Assembly (NCBI GenBank): GCA_933822405.4
Contig: CAKOGP040000668.1
Coordinates: 196,602-260,601 of the forward strand
Reading direction: 5' to 3'
Length of the DNA stretch: 64,000 bases
Source: Cylindrotheca closterium
Lineage: Eukaryota > Bacillariophyta > Bacillariophyceae > Bacillariales > Bacillariaceae
Shown here in pieces: positions 19,268 to 31,500 of this stretch. Below the pieces are notes generated by a model. That model was not told where the DNA came from. It did no database searches and saw only the letters and a program-made list of their open reading frames with translations. Position numbers and translations under genes: made by a program. The number at the start of each line of letters is the position of its first letter. The first letter of the stretch is position 1.

Positions 19268-22200
19268 ATGAAAAGGATATCCGATGCTGCGATAGCGTTG
19301 ATAATAGTGTCTTGCAGTTGTAGCACAGTCACTGCATTCACAACACATCATCAGCCAGGTCGACATTTGAACCGGCTCCATCACGACCTTGTTGTTCAAA
19401 GAAGAACAGTTCAAGAACCTGATCTTATTCCTATTCTACAAAACAAAAACAATAACATACAACAACTCAGCTATCATAATGGAAGAACACAAAGGACGAG
19501 ACTTTATTCCAGTCCTTTCGGATCTGGTCCTAATTCCTCATCATCCTTTCCGAATTCTGGTGGTGGCTCCTCCTCCTTTCCAAACAGTAACCCACAATCA
19601 GGTGGTCCATTGGCTAGAGGCGGATCATCGAACAATAACAACCCATCCCCCTTTGGACAATCCAACACGAATGACAATGATCGGCTCGGACAATCCCAAA
19701 TAGCACCACGCAACACGAATGACAACAACAACAACAATGGTTTTGGTGGTCAACAGCAGAACAATGGTTTTGGTGGTCAACAGCAGAAGCAAAACAATAA
19801 TGGCGGACCTGGTTTTAGGAATAATCAGAATCCACAACAAATATCGGATGCGTCTATTGAAGACTTTCGAAAGGTATGTCCATTCTTCTCGTTGTCGCCG
19901 CTATTGTGTTCGTTCCATCGTTCTCTTTCATCTAGTGTACTCACACAAATGTTTCAAACAACATCCCTCGCTCCTATTTATTCATCACATAGAATCCACA
20001 CCAAAACTTTCACTCCCTTGAGAATATTGGATCCGTCGTCCAAGGTAACTCCATCAAGACATGGGCCTTTACACCGGGCCAAAACCTAGACCGCGTCATG
20101 CTGGAGATTCACACTCAAGGGCGTCCCTTGGAAGCCAATGTGGAACTCTGGCAAGGTCCGGACAACAAACCGCAAAAGATGCGGGTCTACTCGGAAGATG
20201 GGAAACTACGTCCCTTTCGTGCTCTTGTGGAACTGCCCTGCCAACAAAATACCTTGGCCGTCAAGAATATTGGTCCCAACTTGGAATTCCCCCTCTCTGC
20301 CACGGTGGCGGATGGAGACACGGTGGAGATTAGTTACGCCAGTCCCATGCCGGCGGCACAAATGTACGAGTTTGGCACGGAGATGAACAACATTCAGGGA
20401 GGTTCCCTTCGAACCTATCCGTTGGGACCTGAGACGGCTGCCATCCAGATTGTCTTGCAAACCATGGGCTTGCCATTGTGTGCTCGGATTGAACTATCTC
20501 AAGGTATGAATATAGTATAGTTGTGTGCATGTATGATTGCATTGTATCAAGTTAGTCAATTGCTAACAGCTTCTCTCTGTTTTGTCATTATTCCAGGCCC
20601 AAACAATAACAAACAAGTGATTGATTTCTATTCGCAAGATGGAATGACGTACCCCGCCAGTCTTTCCATCGAATGCCCAACGGGTGAATCGCAAACACTT
20701 CGAATCATCAATTCTGCCAGTATGGAATACCCCATTATTGCCTCGGTGGAGCCAGTTCTGTCTAACACGTACAACGGCAATGTGGAAGTCCTTGGCAACG
20801 CCATGGATCCAGGACAGCGGATGCCTCGAACACTCGGTGCTAGCGGAATGGGATACACCATTCCTGGCAATAGGAATAATGATTTTGCTTCTCCTCAAAG
20901 CACCAGAAAGCAATCCATTGCAACCGTACCAGTTGGTTGGAACCCGGGATCCTCGAATAGTAACGGAGTAGGACAAGGCGGACCAGGTAACAATGGTGGC
21001 TTTGGTGGAGGTGGTTCTAATTCACCGTCATCAGGCTTTGGTGGTTCCTCCGACAGTGGACCAGGAGCATCGTCGTTTGGAGGCAACGGAGGCTCCGGTG
21101 GCATGGGCGGTGGTGGCTCTTCTGGATTCGGAAGCAATAACGGAATGACTGGAGGCGTCTCGGCCCCAGGTTTTGGATCCTCCCCAGGGTCATCAGGTAG
21201 CAGTGGATTCGGAAGTTCCGGAGGCAGTTCATCATTTGGATCATCCAGTGGTGGAATGCCGGGATCGTCTGGCATGGCATCTGGTGGCACATCAGGTCCA
21301 GGTGGACTTGGCGGCTCCGGTTCTTCATCTTCGTTTGGTGCTAGCAAGAGCGGAGGTGGATTCGGCGCTTCCGGCGGTGGCTCATCATTTGGAGGATCAT
21401 CCAAGGGCGGTGGCTTTGGTACCACCGGCGGAAGCTCATCGTTTGGTGGGGCGTCTAAGAGCGGTGGAGGATTCGGAAGTCCCGCAGGCACTTCATCGTT
21501 TGGGTCATCCAGCGGTGGAATGCCAGTATCTTCTGGCATGGCATCTGGTGACACATCAGGTCCAGGCGGACTTGATGGCTCCGGTTCGTCATCTTCGTTT
21601 GGTGCTAGTACGAGCAGAGGTGGATTCGGGGGCTCAGGTGTCAGTGGTGGATTGGGAGGCGCTGGAGCCAGCTCGTCATTCGGTGGATCATCCAAGGGTG
21701 GTGGCTTTGGCAGCACCGGCGGAAGTTCATCGTTTGGTAGGGCGTCCAAGGGCGGAGGTGGATTCGGAAGTTCTGGAGGCACTTCTTCGTTTGGAGGATC
21801 TTCCAAGAGCGGTGGTTTTGGTAGTACTGGAGGAAGCTCATCTTTTGGAGGAGCGTCCAAGAGCGGAGGTGGCTTTGGCAGCACTGGCGGAAGCTCATCA
21901 TTTGGAGGAGAGTCGAAGGGTGGAGGTGGATTCGGAAGCCCAGGAGGCGCTTCCTCATTTGGCGGAGCGTCCAAGGGTGGCGGCTTCGGCTCCAGCTCTG
22001 GTGGCAGCTCATCATTTGGAGGAGCGTCCACGGGGGGTGGTTTTGGCTCCAACTCTGGTGGCAGCTCATCGTTTGGAGGAGGAGCGTCCAAGGCGGGTGG
22101 CTTCGGCAGCTCAGGGGGCGCTTCGTCATTCGGCGGAGCGTCCAAGAGTGGTGGCTTCGGCTCCAACTCTGGTGGCAGCTCATCATTTGGAGGAGCGTCC

Positions 22201-22608
22201 AAGGGTGGTAGCTTCGGCAGCTCCGGTGGCACTTCGTCATTTGGCGGAGCGTCCAAGAGTGGTGGCTTCGGCTCCAGCTCTGGTGGCAGCTCATCATTTG
22301 GAGGAGGAGCGTCCAAGGGTGGTGGCTTCGGCAGCTCGGGTGGCGCTTCGTCATTCGGAGGAGCGTCCAAGGGTGGTGGTTTTGGAAGCTCAGGTGGCAG
22401 TCCTTCCTTCGGAGGGGCTTCTAAGGGAGGCTTTGGCGGTTCAACTGGTGGCTCATCGTTTGGAGGCGCATCCAAGGGTGGATTGGGAAGCGCAAATGGG
22501 GCTTCTAAGGGAGGCTTCGGCGGCTCTTCAAAGGGTGGATTTGGAAGCTCTGCTGGAGGCTCACCATTTGGAGCTTCAAAGGGAGCAGGCTTCTCTCCCT
22601 TCGGATAA
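19268..22608 (+). CDS. WQGP-module plastid protein with long Gly/Ser/Phe repeat tail
   Basis: Predicted exons 19268-19873, 19993-20503 and 20597-22608 (introns 119 and 93 bp, GTATG donors, AG acceptors), 1,042 residues. The signal peptide ends STVTAFTTH, an ASAF-like plastid-import motif. An Asn/Gln/Gly/Ser-rich low-complexity segment follows, then two modules homologous to those of the gene at 6766-8153: one around an ELWQGP turn, and one around an ELSQGP turn that is split by the second intron. The last 550 or so residues are tandem Gly-Phe-Gly-Ser-Ser-rich units of the type SSFGGASKGGGF, a composition typical of phase-separating or structural proteins. The TAA at 22606 is followed in the same frame by 50 more sensible codons up to 22761, so the annotated end may be a nonsense allele, a read-through stop or a sequencing error. 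Confidence 0.78.
20985..22605 (+). repeat. Gly/Ser/Phe coding minisatellite
   Basis: About 1.6 kb of degenerate tandem repeats with a period of roughly 54-66 bp encoding SSFGGASK-GGGFGSSGG units. Copies between about 21900 and 22400 are closest to each other, which suggests recent local expansion. The G+C-rich, three-base-regular structure keeps other frames open too, which explains the long Pro-rich antisense frame over it. Confidence 0.85.
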
Positions 22609-22761
22609 CCGAATGGTGGTGGTTTTGGCAATCTTTGCAGCAGCGGTGGTGGATTCACTGCCGTACCTGAAGGTGTGTCAACCAGATCCGACGTTCCAGC
22701 CGACAAGAAGAAGGGCAATGACGTCGTCAAGCCTTTTGGGATCTCGCCATTTGGCATGTAA
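22609..22761 (+). other. In-frame continuation after the TAA stop
   Basis: Directly behind the TAA at 22606-22608 the same frame stays open for 50 codons and ends at TAA 22759-22761. The residues keep the Gly/Phe style (PNGGGFGN) and then change to a charged segment (ADKKKGNDVVKPFG) ending SPFGM. Both the shared SPFG ending and the coding-like composition suggest this was, or is, the true C-terminus. Confidence 0.6.
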
Positions 22762-22850
22762 CAATAATAGACTAGATTTCCACGCCATGCAGGTATATAA
22801 AATAATCCTTCTGCATATTCAAGATTCTATAGTTATGATTGTTCTATATT

Positions 22851-25211
22851 TTACGCTACCTCTGCTCCAGCCATTCCTCTCTGCGCTCTACAAGGTCCTA
22901 CGCTGGTAACTAATGGGACTCCCTTGAATGTTGCTACACCATCATCATCGGTCTTCAAGTCGGGGAATATCTTGTCCAGCATCTTTTTCTTGCCAACTTG
23001 GTTTTCTGACGCTGGCTCGCCACTGAAGCCCTCGGTAGAAATACGCTCTCCGATGGCAGCATCTGCTGGAGGCTCTACAAATTCTGTCATTTCGCCATTT
23101 GACGCACAAAGGACCATTCCATGTGAAGGGAATCCAACGAGTTTCCGGCTCTTCAAGTTAGATAGCACCAGAACCCTTTGGCCTTCCAGGTCCTCTGCGT
23201 TGTAGAAATCTCGTAGACCTGAAGCAATTTGACGTGGCCCAGATTCCTCACCGATATCAATTTCTTCGCATATCAGCTTATCCGCCTCTTCATGTGCCCA
23301 TGCCTTTGTGATCACACCGACACGTATGTCAAGTTGGGAGATATCGATTTCTCGGTTCACCTGAGGCTGAGCCACTTTCTTGGGCTTGGGTTTCTCCGTC
23401 TTCCCAGCAGTGTTTGCTTCCCCGGGAATTTCAAATCGTGGGAAAACGCTTACAGGTGGTTGCATGGGTGTCAAGGGTTGAACGGGGCTCGATTCCAAGT
23501 GGGCAAAGGTCCGCTCATCTTTTGGAACAGTGATTTGATCAAGAATTTTGTTTGCTGAGTCTGGAATAAGAGGCTGATAAAGGATAGCAGAATATCGGAT
23601 CACTTCCAAAAGAACATATAGTACCGTCTTCATACGTCTAGGGTCTTCCTTATTCAATTTCCAAGGCGCCATAACATCAATGTATTTGTTTGCCTCCTTT
23701 ACCATAGTGACCATTGCTTGAGAATACTGGCTGATAGCTTGGTTGGCAATGGCTTCTGCGGCCTTTTCCCGCAAAGCTTTTGCAGAGTTCAACAAGCTTT
23801 CGTCTTCCGAGGTAAGGTCACCAGGTTGGGGAACGGCGTTATCACAGTTCTTATATGCCAATGTGCACACACGCTGGCAAATATTGCCCAATTCATTTGA
23901 AAGATTGGCATTGCATTTGTAAACCATGGAACTGTCGGAATAATCACCGTCGTTACCAAAAGGCACCTCAGACATTAAAAAGAATCGTGTCGGATCCACC
24001 CCGTACTTCTCAACTAAATCTACAGGGTCGATGACATTGCCTAGAGACTTGGAAATCTTTTCACCGTCCTTGGTCCACCAACCATGAGCAAAAATTCGTT
24101 TTGGAACTGGCAATCCAGCAGCCATCAAGAAGGCGGGCCAGTAAACAGTATGGAATCTCAGAATATCTTTCCCTACAATATGCACCGAGGCGGGCCAGTA
24201 CTTGGCGAAATTTCCTTCCGGAGACTCATCAGGGTAACCCAGAGCTGACATATAGTTCGCCAAAGCATCAATCCATACATACATCACGTGATCTTCATCC
24301 CCTGGAACTGGCACTCCCCACTTGAATGATGTTCGGCTGACAGAAAGATCTCGAAGCCCCCCCTTGACAAAAGAAACTACTTCATTCTTTCTTGACTTGG
24401 GAGCAATGAAATCGGGACTAGACTCGTAAAGTTCCAATAATTTGTCTTCGAATTCACTCAGCTTGAAGAAATATGATTCCTCCTTGGCAACCCATTCGAC
24501 TTCAGCACCTGTTGGTGCCTTGCCATCCACCAGCTCGGACTCATTGTAGAAGCATTCGTCACGAACCGAGTACCAGCCAGAATATGTGCCCTTGTAAATG
24601 AATCCCTTGTCGACGAGTGTCTTCCATAAGTGCTGTTGTTTAGAAAATTAAAAGAGAAGCATGTGAGCTAAAATCCATGCAATTTTGAGTCGCAAAGTAT
24701 TGTAAACTCTTACCTGAACTGATTCTTTGTGCTCTTGTGATGTCGTTCGAATAAACTTGTCGTTGGAAATATTCATCAGATCCAATAGTTCTCGGAAGCT
24801 CTTTGACACTTCATCTACGAAATCCTGCGGATCCACTCCCTTCTTTTCAGCCGATTGTTCAACCTTTTGACCATGCTCGTCTGTTCCACTCAGAAAAAAG
24901 ACTTCTCTGCCGCTGAGTCGCATGAATCTTGCAATCACATCACATGCAGTCGATGTATATGCATGTCCAATGTGTGGCTTGTCGTTTACATAATAGATAG
25001 GTGTTGTGATTTCAAAGGGGCAAATTCCATCATCAAAGGCAGTAGCTGGGGTTCCCAAAACTGCATTAGACACTGCTTCCACCGCTGAAGATCCCAAAGC
25101 TACATTCGATTGTTTGGATAATTTGGTGGGAGACGACAAGCTGAAAGCTTTGGCCGATCCAAAAGTGCAAGAGAGCACCAGGAACTGATTAAATATTTGT
25201 GTGCATCTCAT
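22851..25211 (-). CDS. Methionyl-tRNA synthetase, organellar, with EMAP-II-like tRNA-binding domain
   Basis: Predicted exons 25211-24714 and 24632-22851 (81-bp intron, GTAAGA...ACAG, phase 0), 759 residues. It charges tRNA-Met with methionine using ATP. The N-terminus is a signal-like leader ending GSAKAFSLSSP, an ASAF-like motif, so plastid import (possibly dual with mitochondria) is likely. The class-I HIGH motif is PHIGH at about residues 79-83. The GTDEHGQK motif follows, and KISKS lies at about 357-361. The anticodon-binding helical domain contains the W-K-L-N segment. Residues about 593-700 form an OB-fold tRNA-binding domain (IDIRVG-type start, then LVLSNLKSRKLVGFPSHGMVL), as in EMAP-II, Trbp111 and bacterial MetRS C-termini. 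The zinc-knuckle cysteines of type-1 MetRS are not seen. Complete gene. Confidence 0.93.
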
Positions 25212-25594
25212 CGCGCTTTACCTGCTTGTGGTATGTTGCTTTCTCAAATAGGGAACTCTTTGTTTTTATTAGAGTCGAACACTTTCGACGGGAATACTCA
25301 TCGTCACTGAGATTTGGGTGATGATGATGAATTCTGATGTCAGCCTCTCTTCGTACGTTTTCGTCAGTACATCTTCCACGTCAGCAGAAATGTATGCGAT
25401 ACGGCCCGATGATTGATGATGGTACAGGTATGTTCTACGAGTACCTCTAATACTATAGACAGTCATACACAATATTTCGTTCGGCTTTTTCATGTACAGT
25501 TTACAATATGCTGATTCATCTATTGCAAAGGTAACTTTTTAAACACAATTGGCAATCAGGCAGCTGGGATGGCCGGCCGGTTTGGCTGTCCTCG
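25212..25594. other. Intergenic region
   Basis: About 380 bp between the MetRS start and the 3' end of the giant gene, both on the minus strand. I see nothing in it beyond an AT-rich segment near 25500; no separate gene is supported. Confidence 0.35.
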
Positions 25595-28500
25595 TTATTT
25601 GTCTTCCATCTTGGAGACTGTAGTCTTCAAACGTTTCATCTTTGCCTTGATCCTTTTTCTCTGAAATCTCCGATCCGAAGAAGTGATTGGTGCATCCATT
25701 TCCTTAGCTCTGTTTGTTGAACTTGTATGTTTCTGCTTCCTAAGCAGTGTTGTTTGATTTGGCGCATATGCCCCCAGTGCACTCCGACCATAGGCCTGTC
25801 TTGAAAGATCGTTCAAATAAGGGGAAGTATAGCGCGATTGTGCATTTGGTAGGTCACTTGGATATGAAGAGTACTTGTCCTTTGCACTGTCTTCATAAAA
25901 GAAAGCTCCAGGGGGAGCACGGTACATCTCTGGTCGCCCCAATCCAAGTCCCAAACCCAACTGTTCCTGTTGCCACTCATCTCCTCCTTTGTTCCATATG
26001 TAGGGGTGCGGTCGGCTTCTGGCACTTTGAGGTGCTCGAAAACTATCACGGGAGTAAGAAGAGGTATCAACGTTTCTGTCACAGTGCTGTCTACTTTGAT
26101 GGTCTTTCGGCTTCTTCCGCGTTTCAGAATCAGCATTGGACACTAGCCCTCGTCCTCGTCCCCGCCTCGCGTTACGCTCATAATCAACAATGGCAAGCTC
26201 ACCACTTGGATAGGTAAACCGGCTGCTCTTGGTTGTATTGACAGCTCCAGTTGCAGCTCCTGATTTGCCTTTTGGGCTGATTCGGATGCCTTCAGGTTCT
26301 GCTGTACCAACATTCTGTGGCAACGAGAAGACCCGTCTATCTACGGTGCAAATCTTTGCTGGTACAACTTTCTTGGCATTAATTCTTTCCGATGGGTCTC
26401 GTTTGCGGCGGGTCTTTGTAGTGTCCAAGGTTGTCTTGAGATCATTTCTTGCTCTTGCTGTGGCTTTACTTCGAGCTGCTATGTACCGCGCAAGGTAATC
26501 GCTTCCGTTGTTCTCTGGATTCAAATTTTTGGAGTCTTTGCCAGCATCTTTCGCTTTCACAGTACTGGCAGTAGTTCTATCTGTTTCTTCTGACATTGAA
26601 ACATGATTTTTCGCTGTCTTCTTTGGCGTATCCAGGTCTCCTCTGATTGAGCTTGATCGCCCGCCATTGTCTAAACTCAAAGCAATTGGGACCTGAGGCA
26701 ATGGTGGTACATCTTCAGTTCGTTGGGAAGCTTCTTCCCAGAGAGGCAGAAAGCAAGGTTTCGTCTGGCTTTCATCGTTCAACAATTGCCACGCTGCTGA
26801 TTTTATGCCAGCATATTGTTCTCTTGCGATAGTCGCATTGGGTATTCTGTCCATATCCACCACCATGGGCATATTGTCCATTGATTCATCCAATCGCTCC
26901 AAATCTTGTCTAGCTTGTTTGTGAGGTTTGTCCAAAGAGATGGATTGTTTTGTATCTTCCGTTTTCCCACTGTCCGAATTGAAACTCTCCCTCTCATCGA
27001 AAGGTACAGGCATCTGCTTAGTATTGAAACTCCCCTTTTCATCAAATGGGGCAATCGACAGCTTGCTATGGAAACTTCCCCCTTCGTCGAAAGGAACAGG
27101 TTGTTCTTGGGGTGGATCTTCTTTTTGCTTAGAGCCGCTTGTCATATTTTTGGCTCTGAAATTCTGAACACTGTCATCAGCATGTTTCACCAAATCATCT
27201 CTCACTGTCAATGGTTTTGGAGAACCACCATGGGGTTTGAGATGAGATGAATAGTTTTCTTTCTGGTCGGAATCAATTTTGCCTGCTTCAGGCATTTGAT
27301 CTTCTGCCTTATTTGCACTCATCACTGACTGGACAATTCCTTTGTTTTCATCTTCAATTTGGTCCCACGGAGCATTTTGGATTGGCAGTGCAAATGGGTC
27401 CGCAAGCAAAGATACTTTATTATTTTCCACTTTGAAGCCCATCCTCCTACCTGCCAAATTCAAGCGTATGCATATCTGGTTTCCTTGGGAACTAGAAATG
27501 GCAACACCTGGTAATGCGCTTTGCATATCTGCAAAAAGTCTTTCGCGTTTCTCAAGGTCTCTAATTTCTGATATGTCAAAGGCACCTTCCACCCGATCAC
27601 CGTCAACAGTCACTATCAAATTATTGTCCTCTAGCTGGAGCTCAACAGCTGGAACTCTCTCAACCTTTCTGCTTGATGTGTCTTTAATAATCGGCTGAAG
27701 ATGATCATTTTGCTCAATTGCTGCCTTCTTCAGATTTTCAATATCAAAATCAAGCTTGGCTTCTTTGGTGTTTTCATGGTCAACATGGATGCTTGGTATT
27801 ATTGGATCATCTCTAAACATCTGCAAAGTGCCCAGCATATTGCTGCTAGGTCTGCCCAGAGTAACCTCTTTTTCAGACTCATCATTCACACAAAGCATAA
27901 CTGGCTCCTTAATCAGCGTAGCTGCAGAATCAAAAGCCAGAACCCTAGGGTCTTCCAATCGGTGGCTACCGTCTATTGAAGATTCACTTTGCACCATCTT
28001 GTTATCCACTTTGGTTCTGGTGTTATCAATGGCACGCACATCTTCAGTGGCAACCTTGACATCAGTAGTTGCGGTCTTCTTGTTGCTACCTTGTCCATGA
28101 TACAACCTACACGGCTGCTCTGCTTCAAAATCAACAGGCAGTCTGTCCGAATGTTCTGAATTGGAACGTCTGCCTTCACTTAGTGTTGCATCCTCAGCAA
28201 GCGAATGAATTGGCACATCTACTGTGCCAGCTCTTGCCCTAGTGACAGTATCAAGAATATTGATATTGTCGCTGATATCCAAAGTGTCATTGTCCGCAAG
28301 CATGCTGATATTGATGGTTGCATCTGCGCTGTCATCCGTTTCAGAAATGACTGTCTTTCCCTCCTGGTCACTGCTGTGCTTTTGCTCCCTCTTGTAAGAT
28401 TCTTGTTCTTTCGAAGCCTGTGCAGTGAGTGCGGTATCAATTTGTTTGACCAATGCACAGATCTTGTTCTCGTCTGATTCAGCAACAGCAATTTCTGCAA

Positions 28501-31500
28501 TTTCTAGCAGTGGCCCTACTCTTGGGATGTCTTCCTCAATTGAATCTTTTGCTGAGGCAGTATGGTCACCAGCTGCAACCAAATCCACTGCCTGGTCACT
28601 TTTGAAGGGTTCGGTTGTCTCAATTCTATGCCGACTAGGTCCGTTGTCACTACCTTTCACTCTGGCTTCAGGATGGTCTTTGTCAGGTCCAGTAATCTCG
28701 ACATCATGGACAGAAGAATCACTTTCATGCGATGCTTTTCCGACTTCTGCTTCAACATCCATATCAAGATCGACCGTTTTCTGGATCAAAAGATCATTGT
28801 TTTCTTCCCATTCAGGAACTGATCGATCATCGGGTACAGGATCATCTTCTGTGACAAGAAATTGATCTGGGAGTAAATTTTGTTCGAGCAGATTATCTTT
28901 AGCATCCTGGTGGTGGGCATTGTTCTCTGGTAATTGCAGAAAAGCACCAGGAAGAATTGTTGGTGTTCCAAAGCCTTTTTGGATTGTTTTTGGATTTGTG
29001 CGGGAAATATCTACCTCTTCATGGATGAGAATATCTATGTTTTCTTCCAATTTGGGAAGTGATCTATCATTTGGAACAAGATCATCTTGTGTGACAGAAG
29101 GTTTCACAGCAATTGAATCATGTCCGTGCAGAATTTTTCTGGCACTTTGGTGAGTACCGTGCTCCTGCAATTGCAGAAAGGCGCCTGGAAGGATTGTTGG
29201 TGTCCCAAAGTATTTTTGGATTCTTTTTTTATCCACACTTTCTGTCACTTGAAGTGGTCCATTTGCTTTCAGGTTTTCTTCTGCCATTTGCTTCAAATCA
29301 GGTTCTGGCAATCGTAGAAAGGCATCAGAGAGAACAGTTGATGTTCCAAAGAATTTATGGACTCTTTTTGAACCCCAGCTTTTTACCACTTGGCTCGGTC
29401 CATCTTTGTTCAGGTTTGTTTCTTTGGTTCCTTTAACATCAGGTTCTGGCAATCTTAAAAAGGCAACAGAAAGGACAGTGGGCGTTCCAAAGCCTTTTCT
29501 GATACTATTGGAATCCTCATGCTCAACTTCCATCTGTTCTACTTGCAATAGCGGCTTGCTTTTTGGCAGCAGATCTCCGTCATCCATGATGTTGCTATCC
29601 ATTTTTACAGAATCACGAGCCCCTGATAGATCTTTAGCAACAAAATCATCCATTTCATTGTTAGCAGGGTCTTCGTTCTCAGCAGAATGAGCAAACAAGA
29701 TGGAATTTTCCCTTGTAGTCTTGTCAGTACAAAAAAGTTTGCGTCTTGTGATGTGCTGGTGGTCAACAGAGCCTATGCTATTGCTCCTGGATCTTTCACC
29801 TGGGCTGTCTTCACCAGGTTTTGGTGATTCAATGGACTTGACGGATGGTTGAGATGCTAATGCACTGCTATCAGTACTGGATATTGGCTTTGTGGTTTTG
29901 TTTGGATAGGAGTTGTTCATCGCAGCGATTCCATCAGAATTTTTGACCAGAGACTCATTGCCAGCATTTTGTGATGGCATGCTTTGGTGGCTTCTTGCCT
30001 GGTCAATTTGAATATCCACCACAGTATCATTTGTTTTCTCACCAACGTCTGTTGGCATCTCTTTCTCGCAAGGGCTTTCGATCGGGCTCATATTGCTTTT
30101 TGTTGGTGTATCGTCCTTTGTGTCTACTACAGAAGTCGTTGCCTCCTTGGTCTTGATCATGGAGCTGATTGCACCGTCCTGTTGCTGACTTGGGGAGCCA
30201 AAGTCCATCCCAGGTTCGTTGTTGTCATGGACTTTGATATCTTCATCAGATCCTTGAGAGTCTATGGTTGAACCTAGATCACTGATCAGCTCGCTCTGCA
30301 CGCTGGCTTCCGAAGGCACCACCATCTTGGTGGTCTTATCATTTTTGTCACGCAATTTTTGACGCCACCAGAGTAGAACTTGAGAATCTTGCTCATCCTT
30401 AGAGCCATCAATGCTATCAGAAGCTTCAATTGCTTGTGCAACATTCGTCCCAGGTTTCTCCTTGACACCATTGGCAACTTTGTCTACTTGGAGATCTTGC
30501 TGGCGCCCCAAGATGCATTGGCGAATCAACTCCTCTTGTTCAAGCTGCTTCTTTTGAAAATCACCTTCATCCAGATTCAGTTGTTCTAAAAGAAGTCTCT
30601 GTTGCCTCTGTTTTTCGATTTCAAGGCGATTGCCGTCATTCTCGAATCTGACTGAAGGTCGGAAGCGTGACGAGACTGTTTGAATCAGAGAAAGGCGTCC
30701 AGGACTAGCTGACCCTGCAAAACCGCGATTGCTAATACTCATATTCTCTGCCATTTGTGGTACAGACTCATCTCGAATATCTGATGACACACTTTCTTGA
30801 TCCTTGGCACCTTCAAAAGTCTCATCTCGAACAGCTGATGTAGAATTTCCTTGAACCATGTCATCGTGAACAGCTGAAGAATATGCTTTTTGAGCGGTGA
30901 CATCTTGGACAACTAGTATTGGTTCATATTGCTTGACACTTTCAATCTGTGATATCGCAAAACCATCTTCTTCCGCAAAATCATTGTCTTCATGCAGCGG
31001 TGTCGGATCAAGAATTGGATCGATTTGCTCCATTGCAGTTGGGGATACGCCATGTAAACTCTGCAGTATGAGATCTTCCTGCGCTTGCTCGGCCATCCCA
31101 ATTTGATCCTTATCAATCCCCAAGAGTTCTATCATTAGCCGCTGCTTTTCTTCCTTTTCGAGTGCAAGCGAATTTGATCTTCTTGATTGTGTTTCGATGG
31201 AAGCCGAGTAAGGTAGATTTGAATCGAAGATCGGCATTACCTCCTCGGCAGCTTCACTCGATTGTGGTTCCAGTGAGGATTCCCACTCTTCCTCATCAGC
31301 TATTTTTTGTTGTTGTGGTTTCTGTTCACCAAAGCGATTTCCACTCTGGTAAGGTGAGGGTATCTCTTCAGCTGCAACCAGCTCATCATGTGCCCTTTCA
31401 CTCAATTCCTTCTTTTGCTTTTGAGATACAGTCTGAGAAACCAACACGGCCTGCTGATCTTGTTGATCCTTCATCGCATTTTCGTCAAGCTTCAACAGAT

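Noticed and set aside
20895..22757. 620-codon antisense open frame, Pro/Leu/Glu-rich
   Set aside because: It is the mirror of the Gly/Ser coding repeats; period-three G+C-rich repeats keep the opposite strand open. No start context, no domain.
21173..22909. 578-codon plus-strand frame over the same repeats
   Set aside because: Out-of-frame reading of the same minisatellite (Ala/Val/His/Arg-rich) and it runs into the end of the MetRS gene.
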